Assembly: GCA_951812395.1 (NCBI GenBank)
Contig: CATOSD010000002.1
Location: 1,106,442-1,170,441 of the forward strand
DNA from: an uncultured Dehalococcoidia bacterium
GTDB taxonomy: Bacteria > Chloroflexota > Dehalococcoidia > Lucifugimonadales > CATOSD01
DNA: 64,000 bases
Direction of reading: 5' to 3'
In this document: one piece after another, positions 41,640-50,157 of the stretch
Layout: every line of letters starts with the position of its first letter
Numbering within the stretch: position 1 is the first letter of the stretch
The notes under the pieces: generated by a model
What the model saw: the letters and a program-made list of their open reading frames with translations, nothing else
Database searches by the model: none
What the model was told of the DNA's origin: nothing
Translations under genes and position numbers: made by a program

Positions 41640-42752
41640 ATGACCAATTCAATAACTCGCGTCAGGGACCTCGGCCAGTCGATCTGGTACGACAACATCA
41701 GCCGTGCGCACCTGCGGTCGGGCGAGTTGCAGCGCCTGATCAACCTCGGCGTCAGCGGACTGACATCGAATCCGACCATCTTCGAAAAGGCGATCTCGGA
41801 GAGTTCTGACTACGACGCCGACCTCGACGCGCTGATAGGCGCGGGTAAGGGGCCGTCGGCGGTGTTCGAAGCGCTTGCCCGCGACGACATCCGGGCTGCG
41901 GCTGACATGCTGCGCCCGGTCCACGACGCCGCAGTCGGCGCAGACGGCTTCGCCTCCTTCGAGGTCAGCCCTCACCTGGCCCATGACACGGAGGGCACGG
42001 TACGCGCCGCCACGCGACTGTTCGCGGAACTGGACAGGCCCAACGTGATGATTAAGGTGCCCGGTACGCCTGCGGGCATCCCAGCCATTCGCCGGCTCAT
42101 CGGAAGCGGCGTCAACGTAAACGTTACTCTCATCTTCTCACTGGAGGCGTACGCCAGCGTCAGAGAGGCATACATCAGCGGCCTGGAAGACCTCGCCGCC
42201 GCCGGGGAGGATGTGTCGCGCGTGGCGTCGGTGGCGTCGTTCTTTGTCAGCCGGGTGGATACGTCCGTGAACGCGAGGTTGGCCGAGCTGGGTAGAGACG
42301 CGGAATCTCGGCTGGCGAGCAGGGCCGCCATCGCGAATGCCAAACTGGCATACCGTGACTTCAAGACGACGTTCGGCACGCCAAGGTTCTCGGAGCTCGC
42401 CGCTAAGGGCGCGAAGGCACAACGTCCACTCTGGGCGAGCACCAGCACCAAGAATCCGGCTCTGAGCGATGTGCTGTACGTCGAGAGCCTGATCGGTCCG
42501 GACACCGTGAACACGATGCCAGACGCGACGCTCGGGGCGTTTCTCGACCACGGAAAGGTTGCGCCGACGCTGGAGAAAGAGGTGGAGGCGGCGGAAGTGC
42601 ACGTGACGGCCCTGGAGGCTGCGGGCGTCAGCATGGCGAGCACGACGGCGGACCTGCTCGACTCGGGCGTGAAGGCATTCGCGGATTCGTACGACGCGCT
42701 GCTGGCGAACATCGAGGCGAAGGCGAAGAGGCTGGCGGCAGCGGGCGCGTGA
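41640..42752 (+). CDS. tal: Transaldolase
   Basis: The product is 370 aa from ATG 41640 with GGAGG upstream; the track's earlier start is rejected. LINLGVSGLTSNPTIFEKAI is the N-terminal transaldolase signature. K139 in NVMIKVPGT is the Schiff-base lysine, and NVTLIFSLEAY and STSTKNPALSDVLYVESL complete the pattern. It exchanges dihydroxyacetone units in the non-oxidative pentose phosphate pathway. Its length and partner are those of the bacterial class often fused to Pgi. Here the genes are separate but coupled by a TGATG overlap. Confidence 0.95.
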   Translation: MTNSITRVRDLGQSIWYDNISRAHLRSGELQRLINLGVSGLTSNPTIFEKAISESSDYDADLDALIGAGKGPSAVFEALARDDIRAAADMLRPVHDAAVGADGFASFEVSPHLAHDTEGTVRAATRLFAELDRPNVMIKVPGTPAGIPAIRRLIGSGVNVNVTLIFSLEAYASVREAYISGLEDLAAAGEDVSRVASVASFFVSRVDTSVNARLAELGRDAESRLASRAAIANAKLAYRDFKTTFGTPRFSELAAKGAKAQRPLWASTSTKNPALSDVLYVESLIGPDTVNTMPDATLGAFLDHGKVAPTLEKEVEAAEVHVTALEAAGVSMASTTADLLDSGVKAFADSYDALLANIEAKAKRLAAAGA

Positions 42753-44392
42753 TGGTGGAGGGGCCGGCAGATCACGAGCTGTTGACCGAGCTCACCTGCG
42801 AGGAAATCGACCGGCGGGACATCATCGGCAGGATATGGCGGCGCGACCACACCGTCTGGAAGCCCAACCCAGACGAGATTGCGAACAGGCTGGGTTGGCT
42901 GGACGTTTCGGTCGCTATGCGAACGGAACTGCCCTCGCTGCGGAGTTTCGCGGACGAGGTTCGTGCCGACGGCTTTGATAGCGTGCTGCTGCTCGGCATG
43001 GGCGGCAGCAGCTTGGGGCCGGAGGCGCTGGCCCGAACCTTCGGTAGCGCGGACGAGTACCCAGGCTTGCGCGTGTTGGACTCGGTGTTGCCTTCGGAAG
43101 TCCACGCCGCCACGGAGGCCATCAAACCCAGGCGTACGCTGTTCCTCGTCTCTTCCAAGTCCGGCACGACCATTGAGACGAACGCACTCTACCGCCACTT
43201 CAGGCGCGTGTTGGACTCGAGCGTTGGCGCAGACGCCGCGGGCCGCCACTTCGTGGCCATCACCGACCCAGGTACACCGCTGGCCGCGCTCGGAGAGCGG
43301 GAAAGCTTCCGGCGCGTGTTCGTCAACCCTCCCGACATTGGCGGTCGCTACTCGGTGCAATCGCTGTTCGGCCTCGTGCCTGCGGCCCTGATGGGCCACG
43401 ACCTGTACGCCGCTCTCGACGAGGTCGACGCAATGTCCAGGCGCTGCTCGCAATACCGGCCGGCTCGCGACAACCCCGGCGCTGGGCTCGGGGCGGCCAT
43501 CGCCGCCCATGCGGTGCGGGAACACTGCAGGCTGACGCTGCTCATGTCGCCGTCGGTTGCGTCCTTTGCGCCGTGGGCGGAGCAGCTTGTGGCTGAGAGC
43601 CTGGGCAAGGAGGGCAAGGGGATAGTGCCGGTCGTCGACGAGCCGAACGCGGCATCGGCACATCTCAGCGGCGACCGGCTGCTTGTCTATGTGCGGCTGC
43701 ATGGGGATGACAACGCTGCGACGGACGCGGTGGCCGATGCTGCCGCGCGAGACCGCCGGCCGCTCATAACCCTGAATCTTGGCGAGAGGAATGAGCTATG
43801 GGGGGAGTTCTTTCGCTGGGAGTTCGCAACGGCTGTCGCGGGCGCACTGCTCGGCGTGAATCCATTCGACCAGCCGGACGTCGAGGTGTCCAAGCGTATG
43901 GCGACGAGCGCCCTCGACAGAGCGGCCGGCGCGGACGACTCTGCAAATGGCGTATCGCCGGGCACGCTTCTGGCCGATGCGCAGCCGGGGTGCTACCTTG
44001 CCATTCTTGCGTTCGTTCGCCGCTCCGCCGAGCTAGACTCAGCGCTGGCAGAACTGCGCCGCACAGTTGGCGAGACATACCGTGTCCCAACGACTACGGG
44101 CTACGGGCCCCGTTACCTGCACTCCACCGGCCAACTCCACAAGGGAGGTCCGGCCAACGGGCGCTTTCTTCAGCTACTGGAGAAGCCGCTCGCCGATTGC
44201 GCCGGTGAAGTGGACGTCCCGGGCACAGACTACGCTTTCGGCCGGCTGGCGAGGGCGCAGGCCGACGGCGACCTCGGCGCACTGGCGTCGGTGGGCCGGC
44301 CCGTATCGAGGGTGTGCGTCGAGGGCACGGGCGCGGAGGATGTACTGGCTATGGCGGCTTCGCTGCGCCGCCGGGCGGGAGGAACCGCCTAG
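42752..44392 (+). CDS. pgi: Glucose-6-phosphate isomerase (Tal-associated type)
   Basis: The product is 546 aa from the ATG at 42752, which shares its A with the transaldolase stop. SVLLLGMGGSSLGPEALA, FLVSSKSGTTIETNALYRHF, ITDPGTPL and PDIGGRYSVQSLFGLVPAALMG are the sugar-isomerase motifs. The C-terminal half contains YGPRYLHSTGQLHKGGP, typical of the Pgi part of fused Tal-Pgi enzymes. It interconverts glucose-6- and fructose-6-phosphate. The end overlaps the convergent OsmC gene by 4 bases. Confidence 0.94.
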   Translation: MVEGPADHELLTELTCEEIDRRDIIGRIWRRDHTVWKPNPDEIANRLGWLDVSVAMRTELPSLRSFADEVRADGFDSVLLLGMGGSSLGPEALARTFGSADEYPGLRVLDSVLPSEVHAATEAIKPRRTLFLVSSKSGTTIETNALYRHFRRVLDSSVGADAAGRHFVAITDPGTPLAALGERESFRRVFVNPPDIGGRYSVQSLFGLVPAALMGHDLYAALDEVDAMSRRCSQYRPARDNPGAGLGAAIAAHAVREHCRLTLLMSPSVASFAPWAEQLVAESLGKEGKGIVPVVDEPNAASAHLSGDRLLVYVRLHGDDNAATDAVADAAARDRRPLITLNLGERNELWGEFFRWEFATAVAGALLGVNPFDQPDVEVSKRMATSALDRAAGADDSANGVSPGTLLADAQPGCYLAILAFVRRSAELDSALAELRRTVGETYRVPTTTGYGPRYLHSTGQLHKGGPANGRFLQLLEKPLADCAGEVDVPGTDYAFGRLARAQADGDLGALASVGRPVSRVCVEGTGAEDVLAMAASLRRRAGGTA

Positions 44393-44829
44393 TCCAGCGA
44401 GGCCTCCACGCTCAGTTCGACGTTGCCGGACAGGGCCTGCGAGATTGGGCAGCCGTCCTTGGCACCTTCGGCTGCCTGCCGGAAGGCGTCCTCGTCGATG
44501 CCGTCGACCTTCCCCTGAACTGTCAGGGCGCTCGACACGACCTTGAAACCGCCGTCCACGTTGTCGAACGTAACCGTCGCGCTCACTCGCAATTGCTGTG
44601 GCGGCGTGCCCGCCCTGCCGAGCCCGGCCGAGAGCGCCATCGAGAAGCAACTCGCGTGGGCGGCTGCGATCAGCTCTTCCGGGCTGGTGCGCCCGTCCGG
44701 CTGCTCGGTCCGTGCGGGCCAGCTCACGCCGAGGTCGGCGAACGCCTGGCTTGTGGTCGCTGTCACTACACCGCTGCCGGAGGGAAGGTCGCCGGTCCAG
44801 GTGGCGTCGGCTCTTCTTACTGCTGCCAT
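44389..44829 (-). CDS. OsmC/Ohr-family peroxiredoxin
   Basis: The product is 146 aa. RTSPEELIAAAHASCFSMALSAGL contains the first redox cysteine, and AAEGAKDGCPISQALSG the second, matching OsmC. It removes organic hydroperoxides using the Cys pair. It is convergent with pgi (4-base overlap) and is transcribed away from copy 3 of the dispersed element, whose promoter points toward it 277 bases upstream. Confidence 0.92.
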   Translation of the reverse strand: MAAVRRADATWTGDLPSGSGVVTATTSQAFADLGVSWPARTEQPDGRTSPEELIAAAHASCFSMALSAGLGRAGTPPQQLRVSATVTFDNVDGGFKVVSSALTVQGKVDGIDEDAFRQAAEGAKDGCPISQALSGNVELSVEASLD

Positions 44830-44879
44830 GAAAGTCTCCCGTGCTGTGAAGGTTGTGGTTCCGCGGGCATTGTATCACC

Positions 44880-45134
44880 AACCGGGGGAACCTCGCGGAA
44901 AGTGTCTCATTTTGTTTCGTACATATCTGGAGGCCGTATCGTCGGGTGTGTCTTGTGTCAGGCAATCGTCGCAGTTTCCGGCTTGCGAGAACCAGAACCG
45001 GGACGCCGGGAGTCGGAATGGGATGGAGTGTCGCACCGGGCCGAGCGCGGCGACTGCCAGGGCTGACTCTGGGGACGGAAAGTTGGTTGTGGTTGGCATG
45101 TAAGCAGAGTAGCACGGATGTGCGAGCGAGTCAA
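44880..45134 (-). repeat. Dispersed intergenic element, copy 3
   Basis: On the minus strand it starts TTGACT, then GCACATCCGTGCTACTCTGCTTACATG-CCAACCACAAC, and ends GAGACACTTTCCGCGAGGTTCCCCC, close to copies 1 and 2 at both ends. It lies upstream of the OsmC-family gene in the same direction. Confidence 0.55.
45106..45134 (-). promoter_or_regulatory. Promoter at the head of repeat copy 3, toward the OsmC gene
   Basis: TTGACT, 17 bases ending in TGC, then TACTCT on the minus strand. It is back-to-back with the gcvT promoter; the two -35 boxes are 17 bases apart. Confidence 0.5.
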
Positions 45135-45151
45135 CAGGGGAATGAGGCGCG

Positions 45152-45180
45152 TTGACACTGTCTGGGCGAGCGCTTACCAT
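45152..45180 (+). promoter_or_regulatory. Promoter of the gcvTHPAPB operon
   Basis: TTGACA, exactly 17 bases, then TACCAT, about 90 bases before the gcvT ATG. The -35 is consensus and the -10 moderate. Confidence 0.6.
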
Positions 45181-45271
45181 TGTTCCGGTTTGCGCGCCTG
45201 CCCGAAATTGCGATCGGGTGGTATTGGCGGGCGCGAAACACTAACCGAATTCTGGTGGACGACAGGCGAGT

Positions 45272-46375
45272 ATGACCGAGGCCTTAAGGCGAACGCCGCT
45301 TTACGATACGCACGTAGAGCTTGGCGGCAGGATGGTGCCATTCTCCGGTTGGGAGATGCCCATCCAGTATGACAGCATTCTTCTCGAAACGAGGCTGGTG
45401 CGCTTCGGTGTCGGCCTGTTCGATGTCTCTCACATGGGGCGAGTCGAGATCAGCGGGCCGGGGGCGGGTCCCCTTCTCAGCAGCGTGCTCAGCGTGAGCG
45501 CCATGGGTCTGCGCGTGGGCACGGCCCGCTACAACGTCATCTGCGACGAACAGGGCGGCATCATCGACGACGGCATCGTGTACCGGAAAGGCGATGAGCA
45601 GTTCCTGGTGATTCCGAACGCGGGCAACCGGGCCGCCGTGCTCGACTGGATCGTGAGCTGGAACAACGGGCCCGAACCGGCGGATATCGTGGACGTGTCC
45701 GACGACTACGCGATGATAGCCTGCCAGGGGCCGGCGGCCGAGTTCATCCTTGAACCCGTGGCTTCGGTTGACCTGTCCAAAATCCGGCCGTTCCGCTACG
45801 CGGACGCACAGCTCGACGGTGTGGACACGATGTTCGCGCGGACCGGCTACACGGGCGAGGACGGTTTCGAGCTTATCCTTCCCAGCGAAAGCGCTGAGCG
45901 CATCTGGTCGCTGCTGATGGACAAGGGAGCCATCGCGGCAGGACTCGGAGCGAGAGACGTGCTGCGCATGGAGGCCGGGCTGCTACTGCACGGGAGCGAC
46001 ATGAGTACGTCGGTGAATCCATACGAGGCAGCGTTGGAGAGATTCGTCCGGCCCAATCGCAGGCGGTACATCGCTGGGGAAGCGCTTCGACGCATACGTG
46101 ACGAGGGCGTCAGCAGGCGTATGGTCGGCTTCAATATGGTGGAGCGAGGCATACCCCGGCACGGTTACGCCATACTGGGCGAGTCGGGACAGATAGGTGA
46201 GGTCACAAGCGGGGGCTATTCGCCAACTCTTGACAGAAGTATCGGCATGGGCTACGTTCAGACCGAGTATTCGAACGAAGGCTCGCGCTTCACAATCGAC
46301 ATCAGAGGGAGGAGCGTAGAGGCCGAGGTGACGGGCCTGCCGTTTTACACTCGGAGGCGGAGAAGCAACTCATGA
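45272..46375 (+). CDS. gcvT: Glycine cleavage system T protein (aminomethyltransferase)
   Basis: The product is 367 aa. Motifs include LGGRMVPFSGWEMPIQYDS, GVGLFDVSHMGRVEISGPGA, FARTGYTGEDGFELILPSE and ARDVLRMEAGLLLHGSDM, followed by a C-terminal GcvT domain ending in TGLPFYTR. It transfers the methylene unit from the lipoyl arm of GcvH to tetrahydrofolate, releasing ammonia. First gene of the operon; its stop overlaps gcvH by ATGA. Confidence 0.96.
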   Translation: MTEALRRTPLYDTHVELGGRMVPFSGWEMPIQYDSILLETRLVRFGVGLFDVSHMGRVEISGPGAGPLLSSVLSVSAMGLRVGTARYNVICDEQGGIIDDGIVYRKGDEQFLVIPNAGNRAAVLDWIVSWNNGPEPADIVDVSDDYAMIACQGPAAEFILEPVASVDLSKIRPFRYADAQLDGVDTMFARTGYTGEDGFELILPSESAERIWSLLMDKGAIAAGLGARDVLRMEAGLLLHGSDMSTSVNPYEAALERFVRPNRRRYIAGEALRRIRDEGVSRRMVGFNMVERGIPRHGYAILGESGQIGEVTSGGYSPTLDRSIGMGYVQTEYSNEGSRFTIDIRGRSVEAEVTGLPFYTRRRRSNS

Positions 46376-46761
46376 ACCCTGCCGACCTGAGGTATTCGAA
46401 GGAGCACGAATGGCTGCGAATGGAGTCTGACGACATCGGAGTTGTGGGTATCACCGAGTTTGCCGCGGACAGCCTGGGCGACGTGGTCTTCGTGGAGTTG
46501 CCGGAAGTCGGGGCGACGCTGGCTCAGTTCGAGAAGATGGGCGAGATTGAGTCGGTCAAGGCCGTCTCGGACCTGTTCACGCCGATCAGCGGAGAGGTGC
46601 TCGAGGTTAACGAGGGGCTTGTGGACGGCCCACAGCTCGTGAACGAATCCCCATTCCACTTCGGGTGGATGCTGCGGGTCCAACTCAGTGAAAAGACCGA
46701 TGTTGACAACCTGTTGAGCGCGGAGGAGTACGACGCCTTGATCTCCGCGGAGGAGGCTTAA
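46372..46761 (+). CDS. gcvH: Glycine cleavage system H protein
   Basis: The product is 129 aa. The lipoyl-carrier domain contains GITEFAADSLGDVVFVELPEVG and EIESVKAVSDLF, in which K63 is the lipoylated lysine. It shuttles the aminomethyl group from P to T protein. It is coupled to gcvT through an ATGA overlap and precedes gcvPA by 8 bases. Confidence 0.97.
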   Translation: MNPADLRYSKEHEWLRMESDDIGVVGITEFAADSLGDVVFVELPEVGATLAQFEKMGEIESVKAVSDLFTPISGEVLEVNEGLVDGPQLVNESPFHFGWMLRVQLSEKTDVDNLLSAEEYDALISAEEA

Positions 46762-46769
46762 CCGCCCAT

Positions 46770-48101
46770 ATGGAGAATGGCAACTTCGTTTCTCCCTACG
46801 TACCAAGCACAGAGAGCGACCGCAGGTACATGCTCGACGCCATAGGCGTCGATTCGGTCGAAGAGCTGTTCCAGGACATACCCGAACAGCATCGCAATCC
46901 CACGCTGGACCTTCCCCCTCCCAAGTCAGAGTTCGAGTTGATGCGACACGTCGCGGCCCTTTCCGCGATGAACAAGGTGCCGGGCGACTACGCCTGCTTC
47001 CTGGGCGCCGGCTCATACCGTCACCACGTACCCGCCATAGTGCGGCAGATAACCAGCCGCAGCGAGTACGTGACCTCGTACACGCCCTATCAACCCGAGG
47101 TGTCGCAGGGCACGCTTCAGACCGAGTTCGAGTTCCAGACCCTGTGTGCCCAGCTAACGGGCATGGAGGTTGCCAACGCCGGGATGTACGACGGCTCCAC
47201 GTCACTCGCCGAGGGCGTCCTGATGGCCGCGCGGGTGACCAGGCGCGACCGCGTCGCGGTCCTGTCCAGCGTCTCGCCGATGTACACGGAGGTGCTGGAC
47301 ACCTACACGCAGGCGCCGGGCATCGAACTGTATTCCGTGCCGAGCGACGCCTCTGAACTGCGGGAGGGCACGGCCTGCTTGGTGGTGCAGCAGCCTAACT
47401 TCTTCGGCTATATGGAGGAGATGGAGCGGCTGTCGGAGCTGGCGCACTCCAGCGGCGCGCTGCTTGTCTGCTACGTGGACCCGCTGTCTCTGGGCATGTT
47501 CGTGCCGCCGGGCGAGTACGACGCCGACATAGTGGCGGCAGAGGGCCAGGCTCTGGGAGTCGCGCCGACCTACGGGGGGCCATACGTGGGCATATTCGCC
47601 TGTAAGGAGCGATACATGCGCCAGATGCCCGGACGCATAGTCGGGCGCACCGTCGACACACGGGGCCGCACCGCCTACGTGCTGACGCTCCAGACCAGAG
47701 AGCAGCACATCCGCCGGGAGCGCGCCACGTCCAACATCTGCACCAGCGTTGCGCTGATCGCGTTGATGACCACCGTGTACATGACGGCCAACGGAAGGCG
47801 GGGCCTTCGGCACATCGCCGAGCTGACTTACCACAAGTCTCACTATGCGGCCTCGCTGATCGAGGAGATTCCTGTCTACTCCCTTCCCATGAATGGACCG
47901 TTCTTCCAGGAGTTCGTGGTCAGTTGCCCGCTGCCTCCCGCGGAATTGAACGAGCGGTTGCTCGAGCACAAGATCATCGGTGGATTGGACGTGAGTGACC
48001 AGGTGCCGAACGGCATGCTGCTGTGCGTCACAGAGGTCAACAGCAGGGATGAGATCGAGCGGCTCGCGACGGCCCTCGAGGAGATAGGCGCGAAGGCATG
48101 A
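46770..48101 (+). CDS. gcvPA: Glycine dehydrogenase (decarboxylating) subunit 1
   Basis: The product is 443 aa, the N-terminal half of split P protein. FLGAGSYRHHVPAIVRQI, YTPYQPEVSQGTLQTEFEFQT, MYDGSTSLAEGVLMA and the C-terminal TSVALIALMTTVYM are typical. It pairs with GcvPB to decarboxylate glycine. Its stop overlaps gcvPB by ATGA. The split P form is common in Gram-positives, Chloroflexota and archaea. Confidence 0.96.
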   Translation: MENGNFVSPYVPSTESDRRYMLDAIGVDSVEELFQDIPEQHRNPTLDLPPPKSEFELMRHVAALSAMNKVPGDYACFLGAGSYRHHVPAIVRQITSRSEYVTSYTPYQPEVSQGTLQTEFEFQTLCAQLTGMEVANAGMYDGSTSLAEGVLMAARVTRRDRVAVLSSVSPMYTEVLDTYTQAPGIELYSVPSDASELREGTACLVVQQPNFFGYMEEMERLSELAHSSGALLVCYVDPLSLGMFVPPGEYDADIVAAEGQALGVAPTYGGPYVGIFACKERYMRQMPGRIVGRTVDTRGRTAYVLTLQTREQHIRRERATSNICTSVALIALMTTVYMTANGRRGLRHIAELTYHKSHYAASLIEEIPVYSLPMNGPFFQEFVVSCPLPPAELNERLLEHKIIGGLDVSDQVPNGMLLCVTEVNSRDEIERLATALEEIGAKA

Positions 48102-49585
48102 ACCCACTGCTTGATAGATACGAGCGCGACCGCCGGCGCCTCCTGATGGAGCGCAGCGTGAGCGGCCGGCTCGGCACTACCCTGCAGCCCCTGGACGTGC
48201 CGGAACAGCCGTTGCCCCCGTCCGATATGCTGCGCGGGGATTTGCCTATGCCGGAAGTGAGCGAAGGGGAGATAGTCCGCTACTTTTCGCAGCTCAGCCA
48301 GTTCAACTTCTCGATCGACCACAACTTCTACCCGCTTGGCAGTTGTACTATGAAATACAACCCCAAGCTGAACGACGAAATCTCGTCCACACCGGGCATG
48401 GCCCAGCTCCACCCATACCAGCCGGAGTCCACGGTGCAGGGCGCTCTGAAGCTAATGTACGAGCTGCAGGGCTACCTGAACGAGATTACCGGCATGTCCG
48501 CAAACTCGCTCGCCCCGATGGCGGGCGCGGACGGCGAGTTGGCAGGGATGCTGATGACGCGGGCCTACCACCTCGCCAACGGCGACGCGCAGCGCAAGTA
48601 CGTGCTGATCCCGGACAGCGCCCACGGAACCAATCCGGCGTCGGCCGCGATGGCGGGGTTCGAGGTCGTCACGCTGCCGTCGGACGCGAGGGGTGATACC
48701 GACCTCGACGCGCTGCGAAGCTCGGTCAGCGACGAGCTCGCCGGACTGATGATCACCCTGCCGAGCACGCTTGGGCTGTTCGACGGGCACATCCTGGAGG
48801 TGTGTCGCGTCGTCAGCGAGGCGGGCGGCATCGTCTACGGAGACGGCGCGAACCTCAACGCGCTACTGGGCCGTGTGAAGCTGGGCGACCTGGGATTCGA
48901 CGTCGTCCACTCCAACCTGCACAAGACCTTCACCCAGCCGCACGGCGGAGGCGGGCCGGGCGCCGGTCCGGTGATTGCCGGACCGAAGCTGGAGCCATAC
49001 CTGCCGACACCGATCGTCACCCGCCACGTGGAGGAAGACGGCTCGGAGCGCTACTCGCTGTCCGCTCCTGAGAACAGCATTGGCCGCATGGGCGCGTTCC
49101 ACGGCAACTTCGGTGCGCTTCTCCGCGCCTACGCCTACATCGCCACCCTCGGAGCACCGGGCATCGCCGGCATCAGCGAGGACGCGGTCATCAACGCGAA
49201 TTACATACTGAGCCGGCTCAAGGACGACTTCGATCTGCCCTACGACCGAGTCTGTATGCACGAGGTGGTGTTATCCGCCCGAAGTATGAAGCGGGCGCAC
49301 GGCGTGAACGCGCTCGACGTCGCCAAACGACTGATCGACTACGGCATACACCCTCCCACGATGTACTTCCCTCTCATCGTGGAGGAGGCGCTGATGATCG
49401 AGCCGACCGAAACCGAGTCCAGGGAGACGCTGGACTACTTCATCGAAGTGATGAAGACCATCGCGCAAGAGGCCGCCGACGAGCCGGACCTGCTCCACGA
49501 CGCGCCGCACGACACGCCCAACACGCGGCTGGACGAGGCGCTGGCCGCCCGCCGGCCATATCTGCGCTGGCGCCCCGAACCCTAA
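48098..49585 (+). CDS. gcvPB: Glycine dehydrogenase (decarboxylating) subunit 2
   Basis: The product is 495 aa. SIDHNFYPLGSCTMKYNPK near residue 72, PDSAHGTNPASAAMAGFEV near 175, and the PLP lysine K276 in HSNLHKTFTQPHGGGGPG are all present. It carries the PLP cofactor of the P protein. Last of the four gcv genes; the seleno-peroxiredoxin candidate starts 49 bases later on the same strand. Confidence 0.96.
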   Translation: MNPLLDRYERDRRRLLMERSVSGRLGTTLQPLDVPEQPLPPSDMLRGDLPMPEVSEGEIVRYFSQLSQFNFSIDHNFYPLGSCTMKYNPKLNDEISSTPGMAQLHPYQPESTVQGALKLMYELQGYLNEITGMSANSLAPMAGADGELAGMLMTRAYHLANGDAQRKYVLIPDSAHGTNPASAAMAGFEVVTLPSDARGDTDLDALRSSVSDELAGLMITLPSTLGLFDGHILEVCRVVSEAGGIVYGDGANLNALLGRVKLGDLGFDVVHSNLHKTFTQPHGGGGPGAGPVIAGPKLEPYLPTPIVTRHVEEDGSERYSLSAPENSIGRMGAFHGNFGALLRAYAYIATLGAPGIAGISEDAVINANYILSRLKDDFDLPYDRVCMHEVVLSARSMKRAHGVNALDVAKRLIDYGIHPPTMYFPLIVEEALMIEPTETESRETLDYFIEVMKTIAQEAADEPDLLHDAPHDTPNTRLDEALAARRPYLRWRPEP

Positions 49586-49634
49586 CCGGCCATCCAGAAG
49601 CAGCTCAACACCAATTCAGAGCCAGGAGAAGCAA

Positions 49635-50093
49635 ATGATAGAGGTAGGCCAAGCCGCGCCCGACTTTACCCTACGGGCCCATAATGGCGAGAGTGTTACT
49701 CTCAGCCAGTACAAAGGCGACAAGAACGTAGTCCTGTCGTTCCACCTGTTCTCCTTCACAGGCGGTTGAACGCATCAGGTCTCCTCTTTCCGAATGGCCA
49801 ACGCGGCCTTCGAGAGGAAGGATACCCAGGTTCTGGGTATTAGCACCGATGCTGCCCCCACACAAACTGCCTTCGCGTCGTCCATAGGCGGATTGCCGTA
49901 TCCTCTGCTGGGCGACTTCCACCCGAAGGGAAGCGTCGCTCAACTCTTCGGCATCTACAACGACGACCGAGGCACGTCCAACCGCGCAATCATAATTGTC
50001 GACAAGGATGGCGTGGTGCGGTATGTGCGCACCTACGAGAGCATGGCCGGGCTCAGCCCGGAGGCCATTCTGGAAGAGGTGGACAAGCTTTAG
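49635..50093 (+). CDS. Peroxiredoxin, probable selenoprotein (in-frame UGA as Sec45)
   Basis: The ATG at 49635 with AGGAG upstream opens a frame MIEVGQAAPDFTLRAHNGES...VVLSFHLFSFTGG, then TGA, then THQVSSFRMANAAFERKD...GVVRYVRTYES to a TAG at 50091. The reading frame is intact on both sides and totals 152 residues with position 45 as the TGA. In AhpC/TSA peroxiredoxins this is exactly the peroxidatic Cys (FTxxC). The protein contains no cysteine at all, so without selenocysteine it would be inactive. The ORF track shows only the part after the TGA (49794-50093). Alternatives are a Cys-to-stop mutation or a sequencing error. Confidence 0.82.
49782..49818 (+). promoter_or_regulatory. Candidate bacterial SECIS element
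   Basis: Directly downstream of the UGA: TCCTCT and AGAGGA form a lower 6-bp stem, a 3-base bulge UUC follows, then CGAA and UUCG, a single bulged U, GGCC and GGCC, and loop AACGC. The bulged U and an apical loop about 30 bases after UGA resemble bacterial SECIS rules, although the loop G is at position 4 rather than 1-2. Confidence 0.45.
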
Positions 50094-50157
50094 CGCCGGT
50101 GCGGCGGACGGGGCCGGGGCGAACCGGCGCCGGCGCCCTGCCGCGCTTGGAGCGCCG

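Larger units (their letters stand above)
44830..45271. other. 442-bp non-coding region between osmC-like and gcvT genes
   Basis: It contains repeat copy 3 (minus strand) and two divergent promoters. ORFs in the track here (for example the minus-strand 101-aa frame at 44875-45180) are translated repeat and not supported. No glycine-riboswitch core was recognised ahead of gcvT. Confidence 0.65.

Noticed and set aside
45181-45271. Glycine riboswitch ahead of gcvT
   Set aside because: No tandem aptamer core was recognised in the roughly 90-base leader, which is also too short for the usual tandem type.
49767-49769. Changed genetic code (UGA as a sense codon generally)
   Set aside because: Other genes in the window, such as pxpA, pxpB and tal, end normally in TGA, so one internal UGA is better explained by selenocysteine or a mutation.
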